DNA of 64,000 bases, taken from Pseudonocardia sp. CNS-004. GTDB taxonomy: Bacteria > Actinomycetota > Actinomycetes > Mycobacteriales > Pseudonocardiaceae. The stretch spans positions 39,017-103,016 of the forward strand of contig MKJV01000081.1 in the NCBI GenBank assembly GCA_001942185.1, in the 5' to 3' direction. Numbering within the stretch: the stretch's first letter is position 1; each line of letters starts with the position of its first letter. Made by a program: the position numbers and the translations under genes. This document shows positions 1-9,906 of the stretch, piece after piece. The notes under the pieces are model-generated. The model ran no database searches and was not told the DNA's origin. It was given only the letters and a program-made list of their open reading frames with translations.

Positions 1-115
1 CGACGTCCGCCGCTACGACCGGCGGCTGCGGGCACTCGACGCGACGATCCGGTCCGACGGGCCGCTGCGGTTCCACGACCACCGCTACCTGGTGGAGGCC
101 CGCAAGCCGCTGTGA
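1..115 (+). CDS. Methyltransferase-like protein, C-terminal fragment (partial at left edge)
   Basis: Only the last 37 codons of a gene entering from the left edge are present, ending in TGA at 113-115. The tail reads RFHDHRYLVEARKPL, a pattern that closes many class I SAM-dependent methyltransferases (last strand followed by an E-A-R-K-P tail). The SAM-binding motifs lie outside the window, so the family call rests on this tail alone and is tentative. The next gene starts about 70 bases downstream on the same strand. Confidence 0.4.
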   Translation, partial: DVRRYDRRLRALDATIRSDGPLRFHDHRYLVEARKPL

Positions 116-186
116 ACGGCCGGCAAGGTCGTACGGCGTGCGTGGACCGTCGGAGAACCGTGCGCGGTGATCCCGAGGCTGGTCCC

Positions 187-1056
187 ATGACCACGAAAGA
201 GAAGCCGGTGACCGTGATCGGTCTCGGACCGATGGGCCGGGCGATGGTGCGCAAGTTCCTCGCCGCAGGCCACCCCACGACCGTCTGGAACCGCACGCCG
301 AGCCGGGCGGACGAGCTCGTCGACGAGGGTGCCGTGCGTGCCGCGACGCCGGCGGAGGCCGTCGCCGCGAGCGAGCTGGTCGTCCTCTCGCTGACCGACT
401 ACCAGGCGATGTACGACATCCTCGGCCCCGTCGGCGACGTGCTCGCCGGCCGGGTGGTGGCCAACCTCAGCTCGGACAGCCCGCAGCGGACCCGCGAGGC
501 CGCCGACTGGCTCGCCGAGCGGGGCGCGCAGCTGCTCGCGGGTGGGGTGATGGTGCCCGCACCGATGGTGGGGGAGGAGGGCGCGTACGTCTTCTACAGC
601 GGGCCCCGCACGGTCTTCGACGCCCACGAGCCGACGCTGCGGGTGATCGGCCGGCCGGACTACCGCGGCGACGACCCCGCCCTGGCGCAGCTGTTCTACC
701 AGGCGTTGCTGGCGATGTTCCTGACCGCGCTGGCGGGTGAGCTGCAGGCGGCCGCACTCGTCGCGTCGGCAGGCGTGAGCGTGAAGGAGCTCGCGCCCTA
801 CATGACGGACAACCTGAACCTGGCTGCCGCGTTCGCGGACGAGACCGCCCGGCACGTCGACGCGCGGTCCTACCCGGGCGACCTCAGCACGGCGACGATG
901 ATGGGTGCCACGGCCGACCACATCGTGGCCGCCAGCAAGGCGGCCGGCCTGGACACGACCCTGCCCGACGCGGTGAAGTCCCTCTACGACCGGGCGATCG
1001 CGAAGGGTCACGGGCGGGACAACTGGACCAGCCTGTACGAGGTGATCAAGCGGTAA
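187..1056 (+). CDS. NAD(P)-dependent oxidoreductase, imine reductase family
   Basis: A 289-residue protein of the beta-hydroxyacid dehydrogenase superfamily. Residues 8-35 hold the Rossmann motif GLGPMGRAMVRKFLAAGH followed by WNRTPSRAD, where the Arg/Ser pair suggests NADPH preference. The stretch NLSSDSPQRTREAADW and the block GGVMVPAPMVGEEGAYV are typical of imine reductases rather than of 3-hydroxyisobutyrate dehydrogenases. The C-terminal helical dimerisation domain contains YMTDNLNL. I chose the ATG at 187 because the Rossmann strand follows directly; an upstream in-frame GTG at 112 would add an unconserved leader and overlap the previous stop. At the position usually occupied by the catalytic Asp or Tyr of imine reductases (helix FYQALLAMFLTAL) I read Ala, so its catalytic mode may differ. 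The natural substrate is unknown. Confidence 0.8.
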   Translation: MTTKEKPVTVIGLGPMGRAMVRKFLAAGHPTTVWNRTPSRADELVDEGAVRAATPAEAVAASELVVLSLTDYQAMYDILGPVGDVLAGRVVANLSSDSPQRTREAADWLAERGAQLLAGGVMVPAPMVGEEGAYVFYSGPRTVFDAHEPTLRVIGRPDYRGDDPALAQLFYQALLAMFLTALAGELQAAALVASAGVSVKELAPYMTDNLNLAAAFADETARHVDARSYPGDLSTATMMGATADHIVAASKAAGLDTTLPDAVKSLYDRAIAKGHGRDNWTSLYEVIKR

Positions 1057-1095
1057 CCGCGGAGGCGTCGAGCCGCGGTCGCTACAGTCCGCCAC

Positions 1096-1926
1096 GTGAT
1101 CGACTCAGTCCGGGGAGCGGCCCGCACGATCGTGGAGCACCGGCTCTTCCAGCCGACGGTGGTGGCCGTCATCTTCGTCAACGCGGTCACGCTCGGGATG
1201 GAGACCTCTCCCGCGATCGTGAGCGCCGCGGGTGGGCTGCTGCACGCCGTCGACCGGGTGGCGCTGGCGGTGTTCGTCGTCGACCTCGCGCTGAAGCTCA
1301 TCGCCTACGGCAGGCGGTTCTGGACCGACCCGTGGAACGTCTTCGACTTCCTGATCGTGGCGGTCGCGCTCGTGCCGGCCTCCGGGCCGTTCTCGGTGCT
1401 GCGGGCGTTGCGCGTGCTGCGCGCCCTTCGCCTGATCTCCATGGTGCCGAGCATGCGGCGGGTGGTCGGCGGGTTGCTCGCCGCGCTCCCGGGAATGGCG
1501 TCGATCGCGGCGCTGCTCCTGCTGATCCTCTACGTCGCCGGTGTCCTCGGCACCAACCTGTTCGGCGCTGCCGCCCCGGAATCCTTCGGCAACCTCGGCA
1601 CCACCTTCTTCACGCTGTTCCAGACGATGACCGGCGAAGGCTGGCCCGACATCGCGCAGGAGGTCATGGCCGAGGTGCCGCTGGCCTGGATCTTCTTCGT
1701 CGTCTACATCCTGATCAGCTCGTTCATGGTGCTGAACCTGTTCATCGCGGTGGTCGTGAGCGCGATGGAGAGCCAGGTCGTGGCGGAGGCCCGCGCCCAG
1801 GAGGAGGAGCACGCCGCCGAGGAGCAGATGGCGAACCGGATGATCCTGGAGGAGCTCAAGCAGCTTCGCGCCGAGCTGGCCGCGCTCCGGCTGGAGCGCG
1901 TGGACGAGACCAGGCAGCTCAGCTGA
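1096..1926 (+). CDS. Voltage-gated cation channel, NavBac/ion transport family
   Basis: A single-domain, six-transmembrane channel of 276 residues, the usual bacterial NavBac size. Segment S4 (about residues 100-125) has Arg at every third position in LRALRVLRALRLI, followed by MRR, the voltage-sensing pattern. The pore loop reads FQTMTGEGWPDI, so the T-x-E-x-W filter is TGEGW rather than the TLESW of NaChBac. S6 is followed by a Glu-rich stretch and an amphipathic helix (EELKQLRAELAALRLE), the tetramerising coiled coil of this family. It should form a homotetramer in the plasma membrane. The start is GTG at 1096, only 39 bases after the upstream gene, but the two have no obvious functional link. 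Confidence 0.88.
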   Translation: MIDSVRGAARTIVEHRLFQPTVVAVIFVNAVTLGMETSPAIVSAAGGLLHAVDRVALAVFVVDLALKLIAYGRRFWTDPWNVFDFLIVAVALVPASGPFSVLRALRVLRALRLISMVPSMRRVVGGLLAALPGMASIAALLLLILYVAGVLGTNLFGAAAPESFGNLGTTFFTLFQTMTGEGWPDIAQEVMAEVPLAWIFFVVYILISSFMVLNLFIAVVVSAMESQVVAEARAQEEEHAAEEQMANRMILEELKQLRAELAALRLERVDETRQLS

Positions 1927-2081
1927 CGGCCGCTCTGGCGTTGCAGCAGCAATTCGGCCGGGTGGAGGCCGGTGAGCTGCTGGAGCGCCAGATCGGCGGG
2001 CGCTGCCGGAAGCGATCGTTGACGTTCCGGGCGATCGGGAAGACCATCGGGTTTCGCACTTTCTCGACGGGGAGAAAGCCG

Positions 2082-2764
2082 ATGATCGAGCTCGACACCG
2101 TTTCCAAGATCTATCGTTCCGGATCCATCGAGGTGCGCGCGCTCGACGCGGTGAGCCTGTCCATCGCGGAGGGCGAGTTCGTCGCGATCATGGGTGCGTC
2201 GGGGTCCGGGAAGACCACCATGATGAACGTCCTCGGGTGCATGGACCTGCCGACGTCCGGCGCCTACCGGCTCGACGGCACGGATGTCGGCACGCTGCAG
2301 GAGAACCAGCTCGCGCAGGTGCGCAGCAGGCGGATCGGGTTCGTGTTCCAGTCCTTCAACCTGGTGCCGCGCACGACGCGTTGGCCAACGTGGAGTTGCC
2401 GCTCATCTACGCGGGTGCCCCGCACCGCAGGCGTCGTGCGCGTGCGGTGCTGGAACGGGTCGGACTGGGCGCGCGGCTGCGCCACATGCCCAACGCGCTC
2501 TCGGGCGGTGAGCAGCAGCGGGTCGCGATCGCGCGCGCACTCGTCACCGACCCGCGGATGATCCTCGCCGACGAGCCGACCGGGAACCTCGACTCGTACG
2601 CGACGACCGAGATCATGGATCTGTTCTGCGAGCTGAACCACGAGGGGCACACGGTCGTGCTGATCACCCACGAGCGCAGCGTCGCCGCGCTGGCCAGGAG
2701 GGTGGTCAGGCTGGAGGACGGGCGGATCGTGAGCGACCGGCCGAACCCCGCGCTCGTCGCCTGA
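2082..2764 (+). CDS. ABC transporter ATP-binding protein, MacB/LolD-like (frameshifted)
   Basis: About 227 residues when the two frames are joined. The first frame gives MIELDTVSKIYRSG, Walker A GASGSGKTT and Q-loop FVFQSFNLVPR. The second gives the signature LSGGEQQRVAIARAL, Walker B MILADEPTGNLDS and switch His in LITHE. The frame changes near 2378: the sequence reads acgacgcgttgg where acgacggcgttgg would restore TTALANVELPL, a one-base loss. This family normally couples to an FtsX/MacB-type permease, but none is encoded here, so it is an orphan ATPase, either a remnant or acting with a permease elsewhere. Start ATG 2082 follows GGGGAGAAAGCCG, a weak ribosome binding site. Function beyond ATP-driven transport cannot be said. 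Confidence 0.8.
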
Positions 2765-2937
2765 CGATCAGCATGTGAACGTGTGCGTGGTCCCCACACA
2801 CGAGGCAGCCGGCATGATCGGCGAAGTTCTCGGCGCGGTGATCGGTCCGAGCAGCACACCCCGGCGAGTGACACGACACCTGTGTACGACTCGGGAAGAT
2901 CATGGTGGGCGGCCGTCGGCTGCTCGGGGTTTGAAGA

Positions 2938-4217
2938 TCACCAGCGCGGGGTTCGCCTCTCGTAGGTCGGGTCGATGCGCTGCATGTAGCCGGTGTCGTC
3001 GCGGTCGGTGATGCCGCAGGCGAGGTACTGCTCGTGGAGGGCGCCGAGGGCGTCCCGGTCGAGCTGCACGCCGAGTCCCGGGCCGGTGGGCACCGCGACG
3101 GAGCCGTTGTCGAAGGCGAGCGCGCCCGGCTCGATGACGTCCTCTCCCGCGTTCTTCCACGGCCAGTGGGTGTCGCAGGCGTAGGTGAGGTTGGGGGTGG
3201 CGGCTGCGAGGTGGGTCATCGCGGCGAGGCTGATGCCGAGGTGGCTGTTGGAGTGCATCGACAGGTCCATGCCGAACGTGCCGCAGATCCCGGCGAGCAG
3301 TGTGGAGCGGCGCAGGCCGCCCCAGAAGTGGTGGTCGGAGAGGACGACGCGCACGGCGTCCTGCCGGATGCCCGGCTCCAGGTCGGCGAAGCTGACGACG
3401 CACATGTTCGTGGCCAGTGGCATCGGCACCTGCCGGGCGACCTCGGCCATGCCCTCGATGCCGCCGGTCGGGTCCTCGAGGTATTCCAGGACCCCGTCGA
3501 GCGCCTTCCCGACGCGCACGGAGGTGGGCACCGACCACGCGGCGTTCGGGTCGAGCCGGAGCGGGTGGTCGGGGAACGCGGCGCGCAGCGCCGTGATCGC
3601 CTCGATCTCCTCGTCGGGTTCGAAGACGCCGCCCTTCAGCTTGATGGCGGAGAAGCCGTACTCGTCGATCATCCGGCGGGCCTGCTCGACGACGCCGTCC
3701 GGGTCCAGCGCCGCGCCCCACGCGTCGGTTTCGCGGTCGGGGTGGCCCGCCCACTTGTAGAACAGGTAGGCGGAGAAGTCGACGCGGTCGCGCACCGCCC
3801 CGCCGAGCAGTGCGGAGACGGGTTGGCCGGTCGCCTTGCCCTGCACGTCGAGGCAGGCGACCTCGAACGGGGACAGGACCCGGTCCGCCGTGCTCGAGCT
3901 GGTGATCATCCCGGCGGTGCCACTCCCACTCCCACTGCCGCCTGCCGCGTCGCCGCGAGGGACTCGGCGACGGCGTGGGCGAGCCCGTTGAGGTCCCAGA
4001 CGTCGATGCCGAGCACCTGGTCCGCTGCGCGGCGCACGCGGGCGAGGTGGGCGCTGTCGGCGTAGGTCTCGCCGAGGCCGGTCAGCCCGTCGTCGGTGCG
4101 GATCTCGACGATCGTGCGGATCGCGTAGGGCTCGTGGACGCCGACGGCGTTGAGCAGCGGCGGGTCCTCGAAGGCCACGGGTGTGATCTCGACTGCGGCG
4201 ATGCGGTGTGCGGTCAC
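2938..4217 (-). CDS. Enolase-superfamily dehydratase, glucarate dehydratase-like (frameshifted)
   Basis: The N-terminal capping domain (4217-3908: ITPVAFEDPPLLNAVGVHEPY, ETYADS) and the barrel (3909-2938) are in different frames; joined they give about 425 residues, normal for glucarate dehydratases. Barrel motifs are AIKLKGGV (base Lys), RLDPNAAW (first metal Asp), HHFWGG and MHSNSHLGISLAA with the general-base His, then YACDTHWPW. The family abstracts the C5 proton of D-glucarate or a related acid sugar to give a 5-keto-4-deoxy acid. The break lies next to a GTGGGA repeat at about 3925-3945, with one base missing. The gene is divergent from the operon at 4352-13356 and probably processes the acid imported or released by it. 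Substrate identity is inferred. Confidence 0.85.
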
Positions 4218-4257
4218 CGGCTCATTCTGACCCGCGAGATCCGTTTACACAGCGTTA

Positions 4258-4272
4258 TCAAGACGGTCTTGA
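4258..4272. promoter_or_regulatory. Candidate operator, inverted repeat between divergent genes
   Basis: TCAAGAC-G-GTCTTGA is a perfect inverted repeat with 7-base arms and a 1-base centre. It lies midway between the dehydratase start (4217, minus strand) and the regulator start (4352). This position fits control of both units by the adjacent regulator. Regulator identity and binding are inferred. Confidence 0.45.
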
Positions 4273-4351
4273 CCGCTCTGGCGCGCCGTGGAACGGTACC
4301 GGGAATCTCTGAAACGAACTATTTACGAACATGGATCGTATTGGCGGTCGC

Positions 4352-5661
4352 ATGAGGATGGTTCTCGGGCTCGTCCTGCACAGCTCGCACCAGGCACGCA
4401 TGCTGGAGGCGAGCGGCACGCTCAGGGGCGTCCAGCTGGAGCTGGTCGTCTACGAGCAGGAGCGCGAGATCCGGCCCAAGGTCGAGGCGCTGTTGAAGCG
4501 CGCCCGGCTCGACGGGATCCTGCTGGGCCGCGTGCCGTACGACGCGTGCCGGGACCTGTTGCCGGCCGACCTGCCGTTCTCGATCAACCGGTACACGGCG
4601 CTGGAACTGACGCTCACGCTCGGCCGTGCGCTGCGGCAGGGCTGGGCGCCCGCTCCGGTCAGCATCGACACGTTCGACCGGTCGGTCGTGGACGACGTCA
4701 CCACCGCGCTGGGTATCGAACCGGAGCACGTGACGTGCCTGCCCTACGACGCGGAAACGTCGTACGACCGGATCGTCGACTTCCACGAGCGCTTCCTCTC
4801 CGAGCACCCGGACGGCTTCGTCATCACGGTCCGCAGCGAGGTCACACGTGCGCTGGGGGACAAGGCCCGGATGCTCAACGTCGTGCCGCTGGAGTCCTCG
4901 GTGCGGGCCGAGGTGCACGAGCTCGTGCTGCGGATCCGGTCGCAGCGGGCCACGGAGCTGTCGTTCGCGGCCGGCATCTTCTCGGTGATCGACTTCGAGA
5001 AGGACTCCAACCTCGACCGGGCCCGCGTCGGTCTGCTGAACATGCTGCTGAACACCCCGGAGTTCGCCGACGCGTGGGTCGACACCCGGGCAGCCGCAGC
5101 GTGGCCGTGCTGGCGCCCCGGGCGCTGTTCAACGAGGTCACCGGCAACTGGTCCGCGCTGCCGGTGCTCGGCACGGCCCAGGAGACGCTCGGGATCCGCG
5201 TGGCGGCGGGCTTCGGGTTCGGGTCCTCGGCGCGCATGTGCGTCGTGCTGGCCGAGGCGGCGGTTGCGCACGCCGAGCAGACCGGTGCACCGTGCGGCTT
5301 CCTGATGGACGAGGACGGCCTGATGGTCGGGCCGCTCAGCGCCGGATCCACCCCGCTGCGCTTCACCTACCGCGACCACGGGCCCGATCTCGAGCGGCTG
5401 GCCCGCCGGGCCGGGCTCTCCGCCGCCACGATCTCCCGGCTCGCGGCGCTCGACCGGAACCTCGCCGGTCGGCCGCTGTCGCCGGGTGATCTCGCCGCCG
5501 CCATGCACATCACCGACCCGAGCGGGCGGCGGCTGATCCGCAAGTTGACCGCGAGTGGCCTGGCCGTGCCCCAGGGCAGCGCCCAGGCGGGCCGCAGGGG
5601 AAGACCGACCAACCTCTACCAGCTGACGATCGCCGCGGCGATCGGAGAGGACGTGCAATGA
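4352..5661 (+). CDS. Putative transcriptional regulator with C-terminal winged helix (frameshifted)
   Basis: About 436 residues after joining two frames. I recognise no named family over the N-terminal 240 residues (MRMVLGLVLHSSHQARMLEA onward), a mixed alpha/beta region that may sense an effector. The middle (VAVLAPRALFNEVTG to AGFGFGSSARMCVVLAEAAV) looks like a degenerate GGDEF/cyclase-type fold lacking catalytic residues. The end (LSPGDLAAAMHITDPSGRRLIRKLTASGL, then GRRGRPTNLYQL) is a winged helix-turn-helix. The frame changes near 5090, where cccgggcagc would need one more G. Starts at 4331, 4352 and 4358 are all possible. Its stop overlaps the next ATG (ATGA), so it is the first gene of the importer operon and probably its regulator. 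Confidence 0.65.
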
Positions 5662-6989
5662 CGCCGGAGACCTCCTTCAGCCGACGCCGGGTACTGCAGC
5701 TCGGCGCCCTCACCGCGAGCCTGCCGGCCCTGAGTTCGGTCCTGGCCGCGTGCGGCGGGGGTGGTGACAGTTCCGGCGCGGTGAAGTTCTCCGGCTGGGA
5801 CTACGAGTCGGCGCTGGTGCAGGCGAACGTGGACCGGTTCGTCCAGCTGAACCCGGGCGTCCCCGTCGAGTACACGCCGATCACCAGCTCGCAGTACGTG
5901 CAGAAGACGGTGGCCGAGTTCACCGGGGGCGGCGGGCCCGACGCCCTCTACGTGTACGACGACTCCCTGGCGGGCTGGGTGGCCGCCGAGTACCTGCAGC
6001 CGCTGGACGGGCTGCCCGGCGTGGACGAGGTGTACGCCGGCATCTACCCGTCCAACGCCGAGGCGATGACGGTCGACGGGAAGCGCTACGGCCTGCCGTA
6101 CTACACCGACACGCAGTGCCTGATCTACAACGAGGCCATCCTCGCGAAGGCCGGGATCTCGGCCCCGCCGAAGACGCTGGACGAGCTGGAGCAGCAGTCG
6201 CAGCGGATCAAGGACGCCGGGATACTCGAGTTCCCGATCGGGCTCACCGCCCAGCTGCAGGACACCTGGCAGGCGTGGGTGTGGGGTCTCGTCTACGCCA
6301 GCGGCGGCGACATGTTCGACGAGGCGGGCAACCCGGTCATGGACGGCACCGACCCGACGGCGCGCGAGGTCCTCGCGTGGCTGCAGCGGGCGGCCACCGT
6401 CAGCAGGGTGATCGACCCCGCGGTGCTCCAGCTGCTGCCGGTGCCGCTCGACGACGCGATGAAGGCCGAGCGGTACGCGTTCACGATCGGCGCCCGCTAC
6501 GCGCTGCGCGACTACAACGACCCGGCCCGCTCGCAGACCGCGGGCAACCTGAAGATCGCCTACATCCCCAGCCTGGACGGCAGTGCGACCGGCACCGTCA
6601 GCACCACCCGGATGTACGCGCTGAGCAAGGACACCGAGGTCCAGGACAAGGCCTTCCAGCTGCTCACCTACCTGGGCGGGTTCACCGACGGCCAGCCGTA
6701 CACGGCGAAGTACTGGTTCCAGAAGAAGGGCCTCGGCTTCCCCTTCAAGGCGCTGGAGCAGGACCCGGAGGTGCAGGCGGGCATCGCCACCTTCGCCGAC
6801 CCGGAGATCTACTCCGGGCTCGCCGACGCGGCGCGGCCGCGCACGGTGGTCAAGCAGCCCTGGTACAGCGAGTACGAGAACGAACAGCAGAAGACCGTCC
6901 AGCAGATCCTCAACAACCAGACCTCGCCCGACGACGCCGTCCGATCGCTGTCCGCGGCCGTGGCCTCGCTCAAGCAGAAGTACTCGTGA
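5658..6989 (+). CDS. ABC transporter substrate-binding lipoprotein, family 1 (sugar type)
   Basis: A 443-residue extracellular binding protein. The N-terminus has a twin-arginine motif SRRRVLQL, a hydrophobic stretch and lipobox LAAC at about residues 27-30, so it is probably exported folded by Tat and then lipidated. The mature part has family-1 solute-binding features: GWDYESALVQANVDRF, VEYTPITSSQY, GGGGPDALYVYDDSLAGWV, LPYYTDTQCLIYNEAIL and the WQAWVWG aromatic region. It overlaps the upstream regulator stop by four bases and is followed by two permeases and an ATPase, so it feeds the importer encoded at 6986-9906. The linked hydrolases and acid-sugar dehydratase suggest an acylated sugar or sugar-acid ligand (inference). 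Confidence 0.9.
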   Translation: MTPETSFSRRRVLQLGALTASLPALSSVLAACGGGGDSSGAVKFSGWDYESALVQANVDRFVQLNPGVPVEYTPITSSQYVQKTVAEFTGGGGPDALYVYDDSLAGWVAAEYLQPLDGLPGVDEVYAGIYPSNAEAMTVDGKRYGLPYYTDTQCLIYNEAILAKAGISAPPKTLDELEQQSQRIKDAGILEFPIGLTAQLQDTWQAWVWGLVYASGGDMFDEAGNPVMDGTDPTAREVLAWLQRAATVSRVIDPAVLQLLPVPLDDAMKAERYAFTIGARYALRDYNDPARSQTAGNLKIAYIPSLDGSATGTVSTTRMYALSKDTEVQDKAFQLLTYLGGFTDGQPYTAKYWFQKKGLGFPFKALEQDPEVQAGIATFADPEIYSGLADAARPRTVVKQPWYSEYENEQQKTVQQILNNQTSPDDAVRSLSAAVASLKQKYS

Positions 6990-7930
6990 CGCTCACGGCC
7001 GCCGACACCGAGCAGCCGCCCGCCGCCGCGGCGTCGCGTCCGCGGCGCGGATTGTCCGACACCGCGCGCGCCTACCTCCTGAACGCGCCCGCGATGATCG
7101 TCATCGGGCTGCTGGTGGCGTACCCGATCGGGTACTCGTTCTGGCTGTCCCTGCACCGCTACAACCTGAAGCTGCCGGCGCTGGAGCGGTTCGTCTGGTT
7201 CCAGAACTACCTCTCGCTGGTCAGCGACCCGGTGTTCCTGAGCTCGCTGCGCGTCACCGTCGCGTTCGTGGTGGTGGTGCTCGGGATGACCGTGATCCTC
7301 GGGACGGCCCTGGCGCTCGTGCTCAACGAGACGTTCCTCGGCCGCGGCGTGCTGCGCAGCCTGGTGCTGCTGCCGTGGGCGATGCCCGGTGTGGTGAACG
7401 GGCTGATGTGGCGCACGATCTTCGACGCGAAGACCGGTGCGCTCAACGGGCTGCTGCTGCAGCTCGGCCTGATCGACTCCTACCAGGCATGGTTGACCTC
7501 GCCCACCGGCGCCTTCCTGATCACCGCGTTCGCACAGGTGTGGAACACGCTGCCGTTCACCGTGATCATCCTGCTCGCGGGGCTGTCCACGATCCCGAGC
7601 GAGCAGTACGACGCGGCCAAGGTCGACCGCGCCGGGGTCGTGCAGCGGTTCACGCAGGTGACGCTGCCGTGGCTGCTGCACCCGCTGCTGATCGTGCTGA
7701 TCCTGGAGACGATGAACGCGTTCCGGGCATTCGACACGATCTACGTGCTCACCGGCGGCGGGCCGGGCGACGCCACGAACGTGATCGCCGTGCTCAACGT
7801 CCGCACCGTCCTGACCTACACCGACTTCGGCCTGGGCAGCGCGTACTCGTGGGTGATCACGATCGTCACGCTGGTGATCTCCATCGGCTACATCTCGACG
7901 CTCTACCAGAGGGGGCGGATCGAGGTATGA
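6986..7930 (+). CDS. ABC transporter permease, MalF/UgpA type
   Basis: A 314-residue membrane permease starting at a GTG that overlaps the stop of the binding protein (GTGA at 6986-6989). It has a proline-rich cytoplasmic leader, six predicted membrane segments (first LLNAPAMIVIGLLVAYPIGY) and the EAA-type coupling loop EQYDAAKVDRAGVVQRFTQ followed by VTLPWL, which docks on the ATPase. IYVLTGGGPGDATNVI is the usual MalF-family periplasmic signature. Its partner permease follows directly with another four-base overlap. Confidence 0.92.
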   Translation: MTLTAADTEQPPAAAASRPRRGLSDTARAYLLNAPAMIVIGLLVAYPIGYSFWLSLHRYNLKLPALERFVWFQNYLSLVSDPVFLSSLRVTVAFVVVVLGMTVILGTALALVLNETFLGRGVLRSLVLLPWAMPGVVNGLMWRTIFDAKTGALNGLLLQLGLIDSYQAWLTSPTGAFLITAFAQVWNTLPFTVIILLAGLSTIPSEQYDAAKVDRAGVVQRFTQVTLPWLLHPLLIVLILETMNAFRAFDTIYVLTGGGPGDATNVIAVLNVRTVLTYTDFGLGSAYSWVITIVTLVISIGYISTLYQRGRIEV

Positions 7931-8781
7931 CCAGGAAGGTCGTCCTCTACACGCTGGCGATCGGTTTCGCGCTGTACCTCGTGGTGCCGTTCTACTGGAT
8001 CGTCAACATGAGCTTCATGCACGAGGCGGACGCCGCGTCGGTGCCGCCGCACTTCCTGCCCGACAACCCCACCCCGGAGAACTACCTCAGCTTCGCGAAC
8101 CCGAGCGCCAAGGAGGCGCTCGTCGGGTCGAACGCGGTGGCGGACACCCCGTACGCGGTGCTGAACAGCCTGGTGGTGGCGTTCTCGACGGCGGTCGTGA
8201 ACCTGGTGCTCGGCACGTTCGCCGCCTACTCGTTCTCCCGGATCCGGTTCCGCGGCAGCCAGGTGCTGCTGATCGTCTACCTGCTGACGCGCATGGTGCC
8301 CGGCATCGCGATCATCATCCCGTTCTACCTGGTGATGCGCACGCTCGACCTGCTCGACACGTACGGCGCGCTGATCCTGTCCTACACGACGTTCGCGCTG
8401 CCGATCACGATCTGGATCCTCAAGGACTACTTCCGCACGGTCCCGCGCGAGCTGGAGGACGCCGCGCGCGTGGACCGGTGCGGGTGGTTCCGCATGATGT
8501 GGACGGTGTTCCTCCCGATCTCCGCGCCCGGGCTGGTGGCGGCGGCGATCTTCTCGTTCATGACGGCGTGGAACGAGTTCATGTTCGCACTGTTCATGAC
8601 CAGCACCATCAGCTCGCAGACCATCCCGGTGATCGCCGCCAACTTCGCCACCGACGTGGAGACGCAGGTGACGTTGATGGCGGCGGCGGGCGTGCTGGCG
8701 GTGGTGCCGCCGCTGGTGCTGGTGCTGATCTGCCAGCGGTTGATCGTGCAGGGCATGGCTGCCGGTTCGGTGAAGGGGTAG
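7927..8781 (+). CDS. ABC transporter permease, MalG/UgpE type
   Basis: A 284-residue permease beginning ATG at 7927 and overlapping the previous stop (ATGA). It shows VPFYWIVNMSF in the first helix, the MalG-like region AAYSFSRIRFRG, the segment LLTRMVPGIAIIIPFYLVMR and the coupling loop RELEDAARVDRCGWFRMMW followed by FLPISAPGL. TAWNEFMFALF is characteristic of sugar-type permeases of this half. It forms the heterodimeric channel with the product of 6986-7930. Confidence 0.92.
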   Translation: MTRKVVLYTLAIGFALYLVVPFYWIVNMSFMHEADAASVPPHFLPDNPTPENYLSFANPSAKEALVGSNAVADTPYAVLNSLVVAFSTAVVNLVLGTFAAYSFSRIRFRGSQVLLIVYLLTRMVPGIAIIIPFYLVMRTLDLLDTYGALILSYTTFALPITIWILKDYFRTVPRELEDAARVDRCGWFRMMWTVFLPISAPGLVAAAIFSFMTAWNEFMFALFMTSTISSQTIPVIAANFATDVETQVTLMAAAGVLAVVPPLVLVLICQRLIVQGMAAGSVKG

Positions 8782-8784
8782 ACG

Positions 8785-9902
<1,118 letters not shown>

Positions 9903-9906
<4 letters not shown>

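Noticed and set aside
3920..3950. GTGGGA repeat as a phase-variation switch in the dehydratase gene
   Set aside because: The unit is six bases, so copy-number change would not shift the frame; the break also matches the window-wide pattern of one-base losses.
3034..4065. Plus-strand frame of 343 codons
   Set aside because: Antisense shadow of the glucarate-dehydratase-like gene.
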